Assembly: GCA_001972305.1 (NCBI GenBank)
Contig: BDDD01002305.1
Location: 1-64,000 of the forward strand
Direction of reading: 5' to 3'
Length of the DNA: 64,000 bases
Source: Cephalotus follicularis
Lineage: Eukaryota; Streptophyta; Magnoliopsida; Oxalidales; Cephalotaceae
Numbering within the stretch: position 1 is the stretch's first letter; each line of letters begins with the position of its first letter. Of this stretch, positions 11,582 to 21,907 are shown piece by piece. The notes under the pieces were generated by a model. The model did no database searches, was not told where the DNA came from, and worked only from the letters and a program-made list of their open reading frames with translations. The position numbers and the translations under genes were made by a program.

Positions 11582-11737
11582 ATATAGGTTTTGTTTCCTT
11601 AGAAGACCTGACTAGGTTTGACCTGTGAGATTGGGTAGACACTGGGTTAGGACTTCTTCGTTACGATATCTTGATATGTCTTTTGTTTGACTTTCTGACT
11701 TCTTTGCCTTTCTCTTATCTTGGAATTTGTTGCGTAG

Positions 11738-11922
11738 ATGGCACGAACAAGGAACACCCCACAGAGGACCGAACCAGTTGCGACTCATGATGGAGTAAGA
11801 AATGAGCCTGCAATAGACGATATGGTTCGGCAGGCTGTGGCTCAGGAAGTGAACAGAGTAATGCAGCAGCAGCAGAATCATGAACAGGGTCATCGTGAGC
11901 AAGTAGCTGAGGAGAATTTGAT
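11738..11922 (+). pseudogene. gag: gag N-terminal stub of the LTR B element
   Basis: ATG at 11738 opens a frame of about 60 codons that starts MARTRNTPQRTEP and includes a poly-Gln run, as expected for a chromovirus Gag N-terminus, 160 bp after the primer-binding site. At about 11922 it stops resembling Gag and joins the 3' end of a different element (next feature). All capsid, nucleocapsid and pol sequence is missing. The join is the scar of a large deletion or template switch. Confidence 0.7.
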
Positions 11923-11985
11923 GTGTCCCTCACTTGTTTTAACCTAGGGAATCTCGAGGATGAGATTTCTCTAAGGATGGGAGGA
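11923..11985 (+). other. pol 3' end remnant and polypurine tract of a family A element
   Basis: Reads NLEDEISLRMGG in one frame (about 11950-11985), the typical untranslated or read-through end of Tekay-like elements. The tract AAGGATGGGAGGA at 11973-11985 directly precedes a TGTAGTGCCCC LTR start. It matches the arrangement at 37571-37583 (AAGGAGGGGAGGA) before LTR E. Confidence 0.7.
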
Positions 11986-12180
11986 TGTAGTGCCCCGAAT
12001 ACATATATTGTAATAACCGCAATTTTAATTAATGTATATTGCTCCAATATTAAATAAAATATACATTTTAATTGAGATTATTTGTCCAATTATCATAATA
12101 ATTGTGATTTGTGAATGCTTGGGTTGGTTTGAAATACAAATTGGTAAAGCAAACTTAAGGAACCCTAAAACCTGCTCAAA

Positions 12181-12260
12181 CAGCCGACTGTCACAGGGTA
12201 ACAGTCGACTGGTTGATTCGTGGAAGAGACAGTCGACTGCCACAAGATGACAGTCGACTA
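12181..12260 (+). repeat. GTCGAC array, spacing 21-28-21 (LTR A, U3)
   Basis: Units start at 12181, 12202, 12230 and 12251. This is the same spacing as in the solo LTR copy (4133-4212), and the same as the first four units of the LTR H array. Confidence 0.9.
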
Positions 12261-13138
12261 GAGTGACACAGAACAGGCGTCTGGCATGCGCAGAGACAGT
12301 GATGACAAGTGTGCTAATCGTGGCATGCATGAGGGATGCGTGTCACCATCTGCCATAACATGTAAGAGGAGTGCCTTGCATGTCCTTTATTCCTTCTGCA
12401 AGATTGCAGACCTACAACCTGCAAAAACAGAAGAGAAAGAGTGAGGAGAGGTGCATGTGAGAGAGAGAAGCAAAAGAGAGAAGGCTGAGTAATGGAGTCT
12501 GACAATTCCTAAGACTTCTAAGCTCTATATCAGCTGTTAGAATAGAGTGTGAATGTTAGAAAACACTGAAGATAGAGGAGATCTTGCTGGAGAATTCTTA
12601 AAGCTTGCATGTTGGAAGTTGGAGCTTCAAGAGAGTGTTGAACTTGAATCTTCCTGGTAAGTCCCCAATCCGAACTCACTGTTGATATGATAATGTAACT
12701 AGGAGGATGTTAGATGTATCTTCTGCCAACTTGATTAAGAGTTAATAAGTTGAATTGGGATAGAATTGGTAAAGGGTTCAATAAAGGTTGGAACTTAATG
12801 GAATTATGATAAGCTACTATGGAGTAGTAATTTGTAACTTGATAGTTAGTTAAACTTACCGATTACATGACTGAGCCTTCGAGCATGCATTGTTATAGAT
12901 AAACTCTGCTGAGATTGGAAGGTTAAGTTGGTGAATGAGCTTTGGACATTAAAGAGAGAAATCAATCCAAATTGATTTCGGGATAGCGTTTAAGGTAGGG
13001 GTAATGACATGTTTTTGAAGATATAATTATGCATATCATGTATGGTTATTTTTTTATTATTATTGCATTCGTTGATTGAGTTAGTATTTGGACATGGAAA
13101 TACATAACCTGCTACTGCCTGCCATTTTCTGGGCAAAC

Positions 13139-13251
13139 CAGTCAACTGGTCTTCATGACAGTCGACTACTCAATCTAATCAGTCGACTGTTAAGAGCAAA
13201 CAGCCGACTACTCAACCAAAACAGCTGACTGTTCTTGGGAACAGCCGACTG
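13139..13251 (+). repeat. GTCGAC array, six units, spacing 20-21-21-21-20 (LTR A)
   Basis: Units start at 13139, 13159, 13180, 13201, 13222 and 13242. Sequences vary as CAGTCAACTG, CAGTCGACTA, CAGCCGACTA and CAGCTGACTG. Most changes are C/T or G/A transitions at the central CG. Confidence 0.9.
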
Positions 13252-15013
13252 TCCTGGGGTAAATTTCTGATAAAGGTTCTGTTTAGGCCTTAAATTGAAT
13301 GTAATTAACCTGGCCTCCATCTGGGATGACTGTAACCGTTAACCCTGGCCTTATATAATTACATTTCAGAAATTAAACAATGTATGCACTTCTTGTGAAA
13401 GTTGGGCAAGAATGACTATGGTATGCTAATGACTTTACTGAACCCTTGGATTGCTGCTCTGCTTACTGCTTTGCTGTATATGCTACTGTTATAATTAGTA
13501 TATACTGTTTAGGGTGTTCATTACACTACTACCCCTTATTTTCAAATGATTGAACCAACTAGTGCTTTAAGCACAAATGTGAGTTCCTTACGGTTTTCAA
13601 AATGAAAATGTATACTGTCAAATGATTACTGTTTTTCCCTCCAATGAGAGATATTGTTACTGTACCGAATATCGTTTCCCTCCTAGGAGATGTACGATTT
13701 CTGAATTGTTATATGTTTCAAAAAGAAAACAACCCTATATTACATTTTAAAAACTTATGTAATATTACTGAATTGATTAAATTGTTTGTCTATGCTATTG
13801 CCGTTAGTCGTGTGATAAGAGACATCACTGGCTATGGAGGTGGTCCTATGTGCCGAGAGTTAGCTAGAGTATCCACCCAAACTGTCTACAATTCAGATCT
13901 TGATGGTTAAACTGCCCGCTAATGCCTTTAGTAATTGACCTGATCTATCATCTCCAGAGTGAAGGGTGATAGATAGGTGGTGCACAGTTGGTGCTAGGAG
14001 TTAGCGACATGTGACACCCAAACCACTGTACTGATTGATTGTACCCTTGTGCGATATTCTTGCATTGTATTGTCTATGGCCGCTTGACATGATTGCTTAT
14101 ATAATGGAATACTTAATTATGTTATCTTCAATAGAAAATGTCATACATGTTGCATTTATATATTCCTTAACATGCATTATTCCTACTTAGCCAAGTGAGG
14201 ACAACGGCTAACCCCTACAATTTCAGATTAAGCAAGGAAGTTTGGAGGGTGCTGCTGAAGCTTTTGGAGAGCTTCTGTTTAGCTTAAGGTTGTTACCTTT
14301 ATGTCGTAATTGTTTTGTTATGAACGGTTCGCACTCCGTGTTGTAGTTTATTTTTTTCCTTATGTAAGGATAATTGTTGGATTGTACGAGCACGTAGTAT
14401 GGGCTGCGTATGGATGACTTTTTTTTTTATAGTAATCCGGTTTATAGAATGCTTCCGCTATGGTTTTGTGAATGTTAATATTAATGCTGGATTATTTTAC
14501 TTATTCCTGATATCACCACATATGTTGTCTCAATGTAATGGAAAAAGCACCTGGCATTTCGGCTCGTCAAAATATAGAATGAGAGAGCGGAGGCGTGAGG
14601 CGATAGAAAGCGGGAGAGAGAGACGCCGGGGAAGACAAAGGCGCCAGTGACTGGAGAGAGAGAAGCTGGCAACGTGACGGTAAGCTTCCTCTTCCTTTTC
14701 TTCCCTTTTCCTTTTCTTCTTCCCGACGCTGTCATCTCGACCGAGCGCTTCCACCGCCGATTCATCACCGATTGGGGTCGGTCTTTATATATAAGAGCAG
14801 CTTTTCCCTTTTTGATGGCTGTTGAGGCGTTTCCTGATCGGAATCGGACCAAATGTGAAGGCTGAGTTAACAGAGTGGATTTGACGCAATGAAGCCTATG
14901 ACACGGCTATTCACACCGAGTCACGGCGAGTTACGGCCACCAGAGCTTGATTGAAGGATTTTGATGTCGGTTATGGCGTTTTTGAGTGTTGACCGGAACT
15001 GTTGAAGTAGGGC

Positions 15014-15169
15014 GAGTTGACTCAGTGAGTCGAACTCACTGCCGGCCGTGACAACCGGTTCCTTGGTGAGTCTCTGGCTGTGATGCATAGAACTGATGAT
15101 TGTGTGGCATTTTCGGGTGGTTGACCGCCGAGTCAACTCAGTGAGTTGAACTCACTGCCGACCGTGACA
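15014..15169 (+). repeat. Duplicated TGACTCA/TGAGTC dyad elements
   Basis: Two related segments (15014-15053 and 15130-15169), each with a TGACTCA-like and TGAGT[C/T]-like dyad followed by CGAACTCACTGCC-like sequence and CCGTGACA. Equivalents occur at 29106 and 29222 in the C fragment, and in the D LTRs near 42050 and 55455 (minus strand). TGACTCA is a known bZIP (GCN4-type) core, so a regulatory role is plausible but unproven. Confidence 0.6.
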
Positions 15170-15905
15170 GGGCGTTTCGGTGCCAATTCACGGCGAGTCT
15201 TGAGCGGTTTTGTGTAGCTCTTTCAATGTGGAACTTGTTTATGGAATGGCCGGACCCCTGATGGGTTGGATGGAATTTGGCCGGAACTCCGATGACGACG
15301 ATGTGTAATTGCTACTTTTGTGCAGGTCGTAACGGATGTATGATTATTATTGCAGTGGTGCTAAAAGAGAAATACAGCTCTGTTGACCAAAAATGGAGAT
15401 GTGCTCGTGACAACGAGTGAAGCTTAAAGGAGGAGGCAGCTAGTCGTTTCCACTGCAAGTCCTCCCGATTTGGAGCTCAATTGATAACAGGTAGGTATAC
15501 ATATGTTCCGATGGTACGTGCTCAGATGGTTGTTGCCTTGATCCCATTCGTATACGCCGGGATGGGACGGTGGTATACAAATGGTAGATCACTATAGTAG
15601 GTTTCACTGTTTTACTTGCATTCATGCATTCTAAATGGTTATATGGATTGATATGTGTACGTATTGTAATTGTATGGATTCATGATTGTATATATATATA
15701 TATATATACGAGAATACGGATGGATGTGTATATTGCATATGGCATATGGTATAAGGGTTAGATATTGAATTGAGAGGAGATGACTTCTTGCCTTCTCTCA
15801 ATTCATTTGCTACGGGATCAATCTTAAAAAGGGGCTTTGAACGGGTTTTGGACATGGTTTTCACTGAATTGCGAACTGTTTTAAAAAACGAAATTTCTGC
15901 CAAAA

Positions 15906-15995
15906 CCGTCAACGCTTTCTTCTTAACTGTCGACGCTTCTGTGTGTTAAAGTGAATAGTCGACACTTTATGGTTTTAAACTAAACTAGTCGACGT
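15906..15995 (+). repeat. GTCGACG-type cluster of LTR C
   Basis: Units CGTCAACGC, TGTCGACGC, AGTCGACAC and AGTCGACGT occur at about 15908, 15930, 15957 and 15987, spaced roughly 21-30 bp. They are followed by T-rich sequence. Confidence 0.7.
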
Positions 15996-16611
15996 GTAAT
16001 ACCTTGTTTAGCCCAAACACACTGTTTTATATTGGTTTCAATTCAAAATGGTTTTGTCTTCAAAAGGATTCCATAGGAAGCTTCCCTAAGGCCTTGTAGC
16101 CTATGGAAATCCTCTTTTAGTACTTTTAATCTCCAAACTGATTTTCAAATGGATATCGAAATGGTTCTTAAATGGATATCAAAATAGTTTTCAATGGTTT
16201 TTGAAATGGTTTTTGAAATGGTTTTCGATGGATGGTTAGGATGGCTCGATTGGGGTATCTGGACGCGGATATCCTAGTTGAACTACCTTTCCATTGTTTT
16301 ACAACTCGGATAGGGACCAACAAAATGGAAATGGTTTATGGAAATGGAAATGGTTTATGGAAATGGCAAATGGTTCATGCAAAATGGTGACGGTTATGGA
16401 AATGGTTATAAATGGTTTTTACGGATGTGGATCCTATGTGATCCTTTATAAAATGTCCCTATCTTTCAAATGGGTATATGGTTATGAGTTATGGAAATCG
16501 TATGGATTGATTGATTGTATTGTATGAGACCTAATGAGATAACCCATTCATAATCTTCATCTCCGTCATGGGGATTATGAGTGTCAAACCACATCTTATG
16601 GAATTAACGGA

Positions 16612-16800
16612 ATATGGATGGTATCGGCTGGGACCATTGTGGACAAGCTGAATGGTATAGGCTGGGACCGTTGTGGAAAAGCCTTATGGATGGTATAGGC
16701 TGGGACCATTGTGGACAAGCCTTATGGATGGAATTGGTTGGGACCATATGCGGACAAGCCAAATGGTAAGGGCTGGGACCATTGAGGACAAGCCCTATGG
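16612..16800 (+). repeat. Tandem repeat in LTR C, five units with GGCTGGGACCATTGTGG
   Basis: Five imperfect units of roughly 33-45 bp with the core GGCTGGGACCATTGTGGACA. It lies at the LTR position that in LTR E holds an unrelated 37-bp repeat and in LTR F another. All three follow a conserved GAGATAACCCATTC-like anchor (16533 in C). Confidence 0.8.
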
Positions 16801-18380
16801 TATGGACGGTGTGGCTAGTGTTATCTCGACCCCATATGTCTGTGATACCGAGAGTGCGTAGATAGTAGGATGGACCCTATGGATTGTTTGACACATGGTA
16901 TGGTTATGCATTGTCTGCAGGCCTATGGCCTTTGATGTGATTAGGACTAGTTAAGTATGCCCTCGCTTAGGGACGGATGGTATATTGAAGCTATTCGCAA
17001 TTGTCATTCATGTACATGACATTACATGGCATATGGATATATTGTTCACTACATGGCATACGATTTGATGGTTATATTTGTTACATGCATAGCAAACTGC
17101 TACCCTGTTGCATGCATGGCATATCATTACATTGTTGCATCGCATGGCATATAGTATAGTCTTTCACTATACGGACGATATGGTTACGGATGGTATGACA
17201 TCTTATGGCACGGTTATGGATCGTGCAATTATGGATCGAATTGTTACAGATTGACGGGCTTTGGATCGTACGGTTATGCAATGGTCACGGAATGATTACG
17301 TAATGGTTATGGAAGGGATACGATATGATTACATATTGTAGCGTTATGGATCGTAATGGTTCGGATTATGATGGTATATGGATATTGATGGTGGCAGTAG
17401 CTAGTTACTAGTGTTAGAGAAGGTCCATCTTCTCTTCCCTGTTCTACTTATGGATGCTACTCGAATCTGCCTGTGGAATAAGTTCTTTTTCCTAGGACTC
17501 CAAGAGCGCCTAGTCTGTTACCTCGGCAGAGAAGGCCGAGAAGAACCTATATACGCTTGAAAGGATTTTAGAATGTTATGGACATTGATGATAATGACAT
17601 GTTTCTAAATGCTAGTTTTCTTTGCATGGTTTATATCGTCTGTCGTGCATATATCTCTCATGTTGTACATACATCTCTCATATGGCATACTTATCTGTTG
17701 CACTCCTATATGTACCTTGCATATGTGTATCCTACACAACCTTCGGGTTGCTGACCCATTGCATTGTATTGTATTGTAATGGGTCAGGTTCAGATCCAGG
17801 TGACGCGCAAAAGTGACCAGCCAGGTTAAATCGCAGGGTAAGGATTTACCTCTCCTCCAACCTACTTTGTGTAAATGTGATATTGTAAGTGGACAGATAT
17901 TGAATATGGATGTATTTATGGTTATTGTGTAAGAGACAAATCTAAAGTTGAAACAGAGATACGATTTATATTCAGCTATTGACCTGCCGGCTTGTGGCAG
18001 TGCTTGTTTAATATGTGTGTTGATGGAAAGAAAATGGATGGGTCCATATATTGTCATATATTGCTGTTTTCCTCCTACGGGAGTGTGGTTGTTGAGGGTT
18101 GAGCCCAAGATATAAACTGTGTTTTCTTTACAGGGGGATATAGTGCGATAAACGAATACTTCATGCCCAAATTTCGGGAGATTTTAAGAGTTAGAATTCA
18201 TTCAATATGGTTATTCCTCTTGTATGACTTTGATTTAAAGTTTCATATGTATAGCACTTTGGGATATGATTGATAAATGATATGGAGTATGGTTTATATT
18301 TGTGTGAACGGACTGAACGGAATGGTATCTCACGCGTCAAGTCGTGGGGGTTTACCCTAGTGGTTCGGGGCGTGACAGTT

Positions 18381-18392
18381 TGGTATCAGAGC
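18381..18392 (+). promoter_or_regulatory. Primer-binding site of element C
   Basis: TGGTATCAGAGC is a full match to the common initiator-Met primer-binding sequence, three bases after the LTR end. Confidence 0.9.
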
Positions 18393-19218
18393 CGGTCCTA
18401 TGCTGGATACGCCAGGATAGGGTCCTCGGCTAGTGGAATTGTGATTGATGGATTGAGTTAAAGTGCTATATTTGGAGTTACTTTGAGTAGTGGAATAAGA
18501 AGTTTTATATCAAGTATCTTGGAATTATGGTTATGAAAGTGGATAGCTGACTTATGTCTCCTATACAAGGTGGAAATATGGAAGGTTGATGCGGAAGAAC
18601 CACTAGAGGAGATAGAGCCAGGCTGACGACTAGACAGACCCGAGCTAATAGAATGCTGGAAAAGGAAAGTGCGGTCTAAGGAACAAAACATGTTGTTTTG
18701 GCTCAAGAAGAGCCTAGAGATTATTCAAGAGAGATGTATGGCATGATGACCAAACGAATACAATGATGCAGCGACAAGTAGCTGCAAATTTACGGTAGCC
18801 AGTGTGAGGCTAAGTTTATTGAGTTATCAAGGATAACATCTCATATGGTTAGCATGGAAGCAAGGTAGGCTAAGAGGTTTGCTACCTATCCCACAGATCA
18901 ATGGATCTTGCTAAACGATCTAGTGGAGTTGCATATGGATGATTTGGAAGTGATTTCAAAGATGGATCCATACGAATATGTATTATCATTTGCAGCCTCA
19001 AATTCATGATGTGGACCTTATGAGTCGATCGTAATGCCGTTTGGGATGACCAATGCCCTGTTCGATACATAGACCTTATGAAAAGAGTGTGTAGTCCATA
19101 TCTTGACCAGTTCATCGTAGTTTCCTTCGATGATGCCTTGGCGCATTCCAAGTCTACGGAATGAAATGGAAAACGGATGCATTGAGCATGGAAGTTCTTG
19201 CGAGATCGCCAATGGTAC
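18393..19218 (+). pseudogene. pol: Decayed gag and reverse transcriptase remnant of element C
   Basis: The leader (18393-18580) is homologous to that of element E. At about 18580-18700 there is a gag start region comparable to E (DD/RRTRARV-like) but riddled with stops. Near 19031-19060 the frame reads VMPFGMTNA, and near 19105 DQFIVV with FDDA, a mutated form of the reverse transcriptase FIDD catalytic box. The distance from gag to this box is only about 350 bp, so most of gag, protease and early RT is deleted. LTR H starts right after GGTAC at 19214-19218, so H inserted into this remnant. Confidence 0.6.
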
Positions 19219-19393
19219 TGTAACGCTCGTAATTTTCATGTGTTGTAATTTCACAATGTAAATGTACTTAATTGTGAATTAATAAAACGATGGATTTTTC
19301 CGAATTTGATGATGTTTTCCCAAACTATGATGATGTTGATTTTAAATCGATTATATGCTTAGAAGTGTGATTACTTGGTAATGGTACTGGGGG

Positions 19394-19545
19394 CAGTCGA
19401 CTGGCACGAAAGACCAGTCGACTGGATGGCTGCATATGGGAGCAGTCCACTGGCGGGATGAACCAGGCGACTGGCCAACTTTTGAGCCACATGGAAACGA
19501 ACTGTCAGGCGAGCAGCCGATTGCTGGGTGTGGGCAGCCGATTGG
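19394..19545 (+). repeat. GTCGAC array, spacing 21-28-21-50-21 (LTR H, U3)
   Basis: Units start at 19394, 19415, 19443, 19464, 19514 and 19535. The two first are perfect CAGTCGACTGG; later ones are CAGTCCACTGG, CAGGCGACTGG, CAGCCGATTGC and CAGCCGATTGG. The 3' LTR copy at 26697-26848 keeps every spacing exactly. Confidence 0.92.
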
Positions 19546-20328
19546 ATCGTGCTCTATTTTATTTTCATGTGACGAGATCACATGCAGTCACTGATAAAAG
19601 CATCTTGCAGGCGCTATCTGATGATAGATGAAACGTGTATGCCATGCACATGACTGCTAGAACCTGCAGAAACTGAGGGGAAGAGGTCGATTGACATGTG
19701 TGTGTGCATGCAAGTGTTAGAAGGGGGGGTGGCATTTAGTGCCATGTGAGGGAGCTAGGGGAGAAGGGAAGAGAAAAGCCTCTGCATAAAACGTCTCTCC
19801 TCACCTCCTTCTCCAGATACTGATAGGACAAATAACCAAGAGGACAGTAGTGAGAAAAACATAAAGAAAGGAGGAAAGGAGAGTGTTCACCGTTGTTGAA
19901 GCTTGGAGCTGTTGGGCTGTTCTTGGAGCTGCTGGGCTTGGAGTTGGAGCTTCTGGGGAGCTCAGAACATCTCTGTTGGAACACAAAGAGGTGGACCTAG
20001 AGATTCCTAACTTGGAATCAAAGGTAGGGGAAGTTGTAATGGTATTTTGAGCTTAAAATTACTGCATGCTCTATGATTTGAACGCCTGTTTGCGTGAGTT
20101 GTAGCCACTGGTTTTAGGATGTGGTTGCCACTATTACCTATTCGTTATGCTTGCTACTGAGAATCAAATGTGATTATGTGCATGCATGTTGAAATGTATG
20201 TTGGATGAACTGTTATATGGATGATATGACAACCTGTAGTTGTGTTTCCTGTCCCTGAGCTTGAATTATCTGCTTACTATGATTCGTTGAAGTAGATAGA
20301 TCGATTTGCATGCTACTGGTTCGCAGAG

Positions 20329-20597
20329 CAGCCGACTATCGATGGAAGACAGCCGACTACTCAATGAAACCAGTCGATTGTCAATGGAAAGTAGTCGACT
20401 GTTCATACTTTATCCTGCCCAGAAAGTAGCGGGAAGTGTAACCTGGGTAATGTTTTCAAATGGGTGTGCAGTAACAGTCGACTGTTGAAGGACAATAGCC
20501 GACTGCCTAATGGACAGTCGACTGGTAGAAGGAACCACCCGACTACTGGTACTGCTCGACCCAGAACAACCGACTGGTAAGGATTCCAGTCGACTGG
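20329..20597 (+). repeat. GTCGAC arrays in the downstream part of LTR H
   Basis: The first block has four units at 20329, 20350, 20371 and 20392, exactly 21 bp apart. The second block has units at 20475, 20496, 20515, 20536, 20567 and 20587 (21-19-21-31-20). It lies between the donor-like and acceptor-like sites. Confidence 0.9.
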
Positions 20598-21798
20598 TTG
20601 GACTGCTATTTGGCTAAAACGATGCGAAACGATCCCGATTCTTGGTAGGATGCATTTGAGTATTTGTATGCATTGCATATACACTGTTTATTGCCGGTTT
20701 TGTACTGTTTGTACTCGGATTATGATTTCTAATGTGTTGTTACCTTAGAAATGTATATGTTAATTGAAACTGCTATATTGAGTACGAAATGGAAATTGAT
20801 ATCGTATTTTGAAACATCTTTGGAAAGCGGTTTCTCCTACTGAAACTGTTTAAAAGTATTTTCTACTGAAAATGCAATATTTCAAATGTTGTCACTTTTG
20901 AAACATTTTGGAAACAACCTGCCTGTTGTGGATCTAAACGATCACTACCGTCCTGTTTCCTGTGTTGTTACTGCTTGGATTCACTGTTTGCTCTGTGAAT
21001 CGCTATGTGTTTATGCTTGAGCCACTGGTTGCATGGCGGAGGTTGCCAGCGTCGGCTAGTGGTAGGGTTGACCTAGGGGCCAGGAGTATGGCTAGGTAAC
21101 TCACTGTCCTGTTGCCTCGCTCGGTTGCCTGGAGTAGGGACCGGAGTGGGAGTCTAGCGTGGGGCCAGGAGTTGGCGGCGTTACACATACTGCCTGTTGT
21201 TGTGGTCCTGTGTGGACATCCTGTNATATATATATATATGCCCCACTGATATTTTACTCAACTGTTAAACGTATATATATTTTCATATATATAAACTGGG
21301 ATTTCTACTGCACTGCATCATCCATGCATTAATATCATGACATGCTTTAAATTTAATCCCGAGCTACTTTTATGACTTAGCCGAGTGAGGACAAAGGCTA
21401 ACCCCCTACTTTACAGATTGATGCAGTGGACCTGTTGGATTGGCATGGACGAAGAGCAAGTGTTAGGTTGTTCTTAGTTTTACTGTTCTCCTGTTGTGTA
21501 ATAGACTGAGTTGTTAAGGGATTTCTGATGTACCATTCTTATGGGTTTAATTTATGATGGAATTTAAACTTGTACTGTGATCACACTCCGTTTTGCGGGC
21601 GATTAACACCGATGGATTTGTATTGAGTAGCGTGTAGTATGGGATGCACGTTACGGGTTTTAGCTTATGGATTTTATGCTTCCGCAACTGACATCATGTT
21701 ATAAGTTTAATTTTTATGGGTTTTACATGAGCTGTATTTATGTGTTCATTGCCTTTACTGCTTAAATGTCGTTTCTCTTAAACGGGGTGTGACAGACG

Positions 21799-21810
21799 TG
21801 GTATTAGAGC
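21799..21810 (+). promoter_or_regulatory. Primer-binding site of element H
   Basis: TGGTATTAGAGC has one mismatch to the usual TGGTATCAGAGC (C to T). It lies four bases after the LTR end. Confidence 0.85.
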
Positions 21811-21907
21811 ATATTCCATATATGCTTAGCTAGGATACTTTCCTTGGCAATTAATGAATTATTTTTCCTAAAAGTTGTGACTAACCGTTAACCTTCTTAT
21901 AGGAACA

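Larger units (their letters stand above)
11986..14537 (+). mobile_element. 3' LTR, family A, 3'-truncated
   Basis: Starts TGTAGTGCCCCG at 11986; the segment aligning with the solo LTR at 1707-4385 begins TGTAATAACCGC at 12009. Homology to that copy runs to about 14530 (TATCACCACATATG), just short of the expected ...GTGTGACA end. There it abuts a C-type LTR, so the last tens of bases are lost. It carries two GTCGAC arrays. A donor-like CTG|GTAAGT occurs at 12657 and an acceptor-like TTTCAG ends at 14226. Confidence 0.85.
14538..18377 (+). mobile_element. LTR, family C, 5'-truncated
   Basis: Ends GGTTCGGGGCGTGACA at 18377, four bases before a primer-binding site. The first 0.9 kb (to about 15478) is homologous to 28615-29549 and, more distantly, to the R-U5 part of LTR D on the other strand. 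The rest is homologous to LTRs E and F, including the segments CTTGTGGCAGTGCTTG (about 17990) and AACGAATACTTCATGCC (about 18150). It contains duplicated TGACTCA dyads, a GTCGAC cluster and a local tandem repeat. The LTR start is lost at the junction with LTR A. Part of its length could reflect a chimera of D-like and C-like LTRs. Confidence 0.75.
19219..21794 (+). mobile_element. 5' LTR of element H
   Basis: Starts TGTAACGCTCG, ends GGGGTGTGACA; 2576 bp. The 3' copy starts at 26522 and is about 95% identical by eye over the first 75 bp. Two GTCGAC array regions are present (19394-19545 and 20329-20597). Donor-like AAG|GTAGGG occurs at 20024 and acceptor-like TTACAG ends at 21416, in the segment GGCTAACCCCCTACTTTACAG also found in LTRs A and D. 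A single undetermined base (N) is at 21225 next to an (AT)n run. Small open frames on the minus strand are shadows. Confidence 0.92.

Noticed and set aside
11571-11582. tRNA gene fragment
   Set aside because: The match to tRNA-iMet is limited to the primer-binding site next to an LTR end; no cloverleaf.
19394-20597. CRISPR-like array (short palindromic repeats with regular spacers)
   Set aside because: Repeats are 10 bp with 11-bp spacers, degenerate, in an LTR of a plant retroelement; no cas genes and no prokaryotic context.
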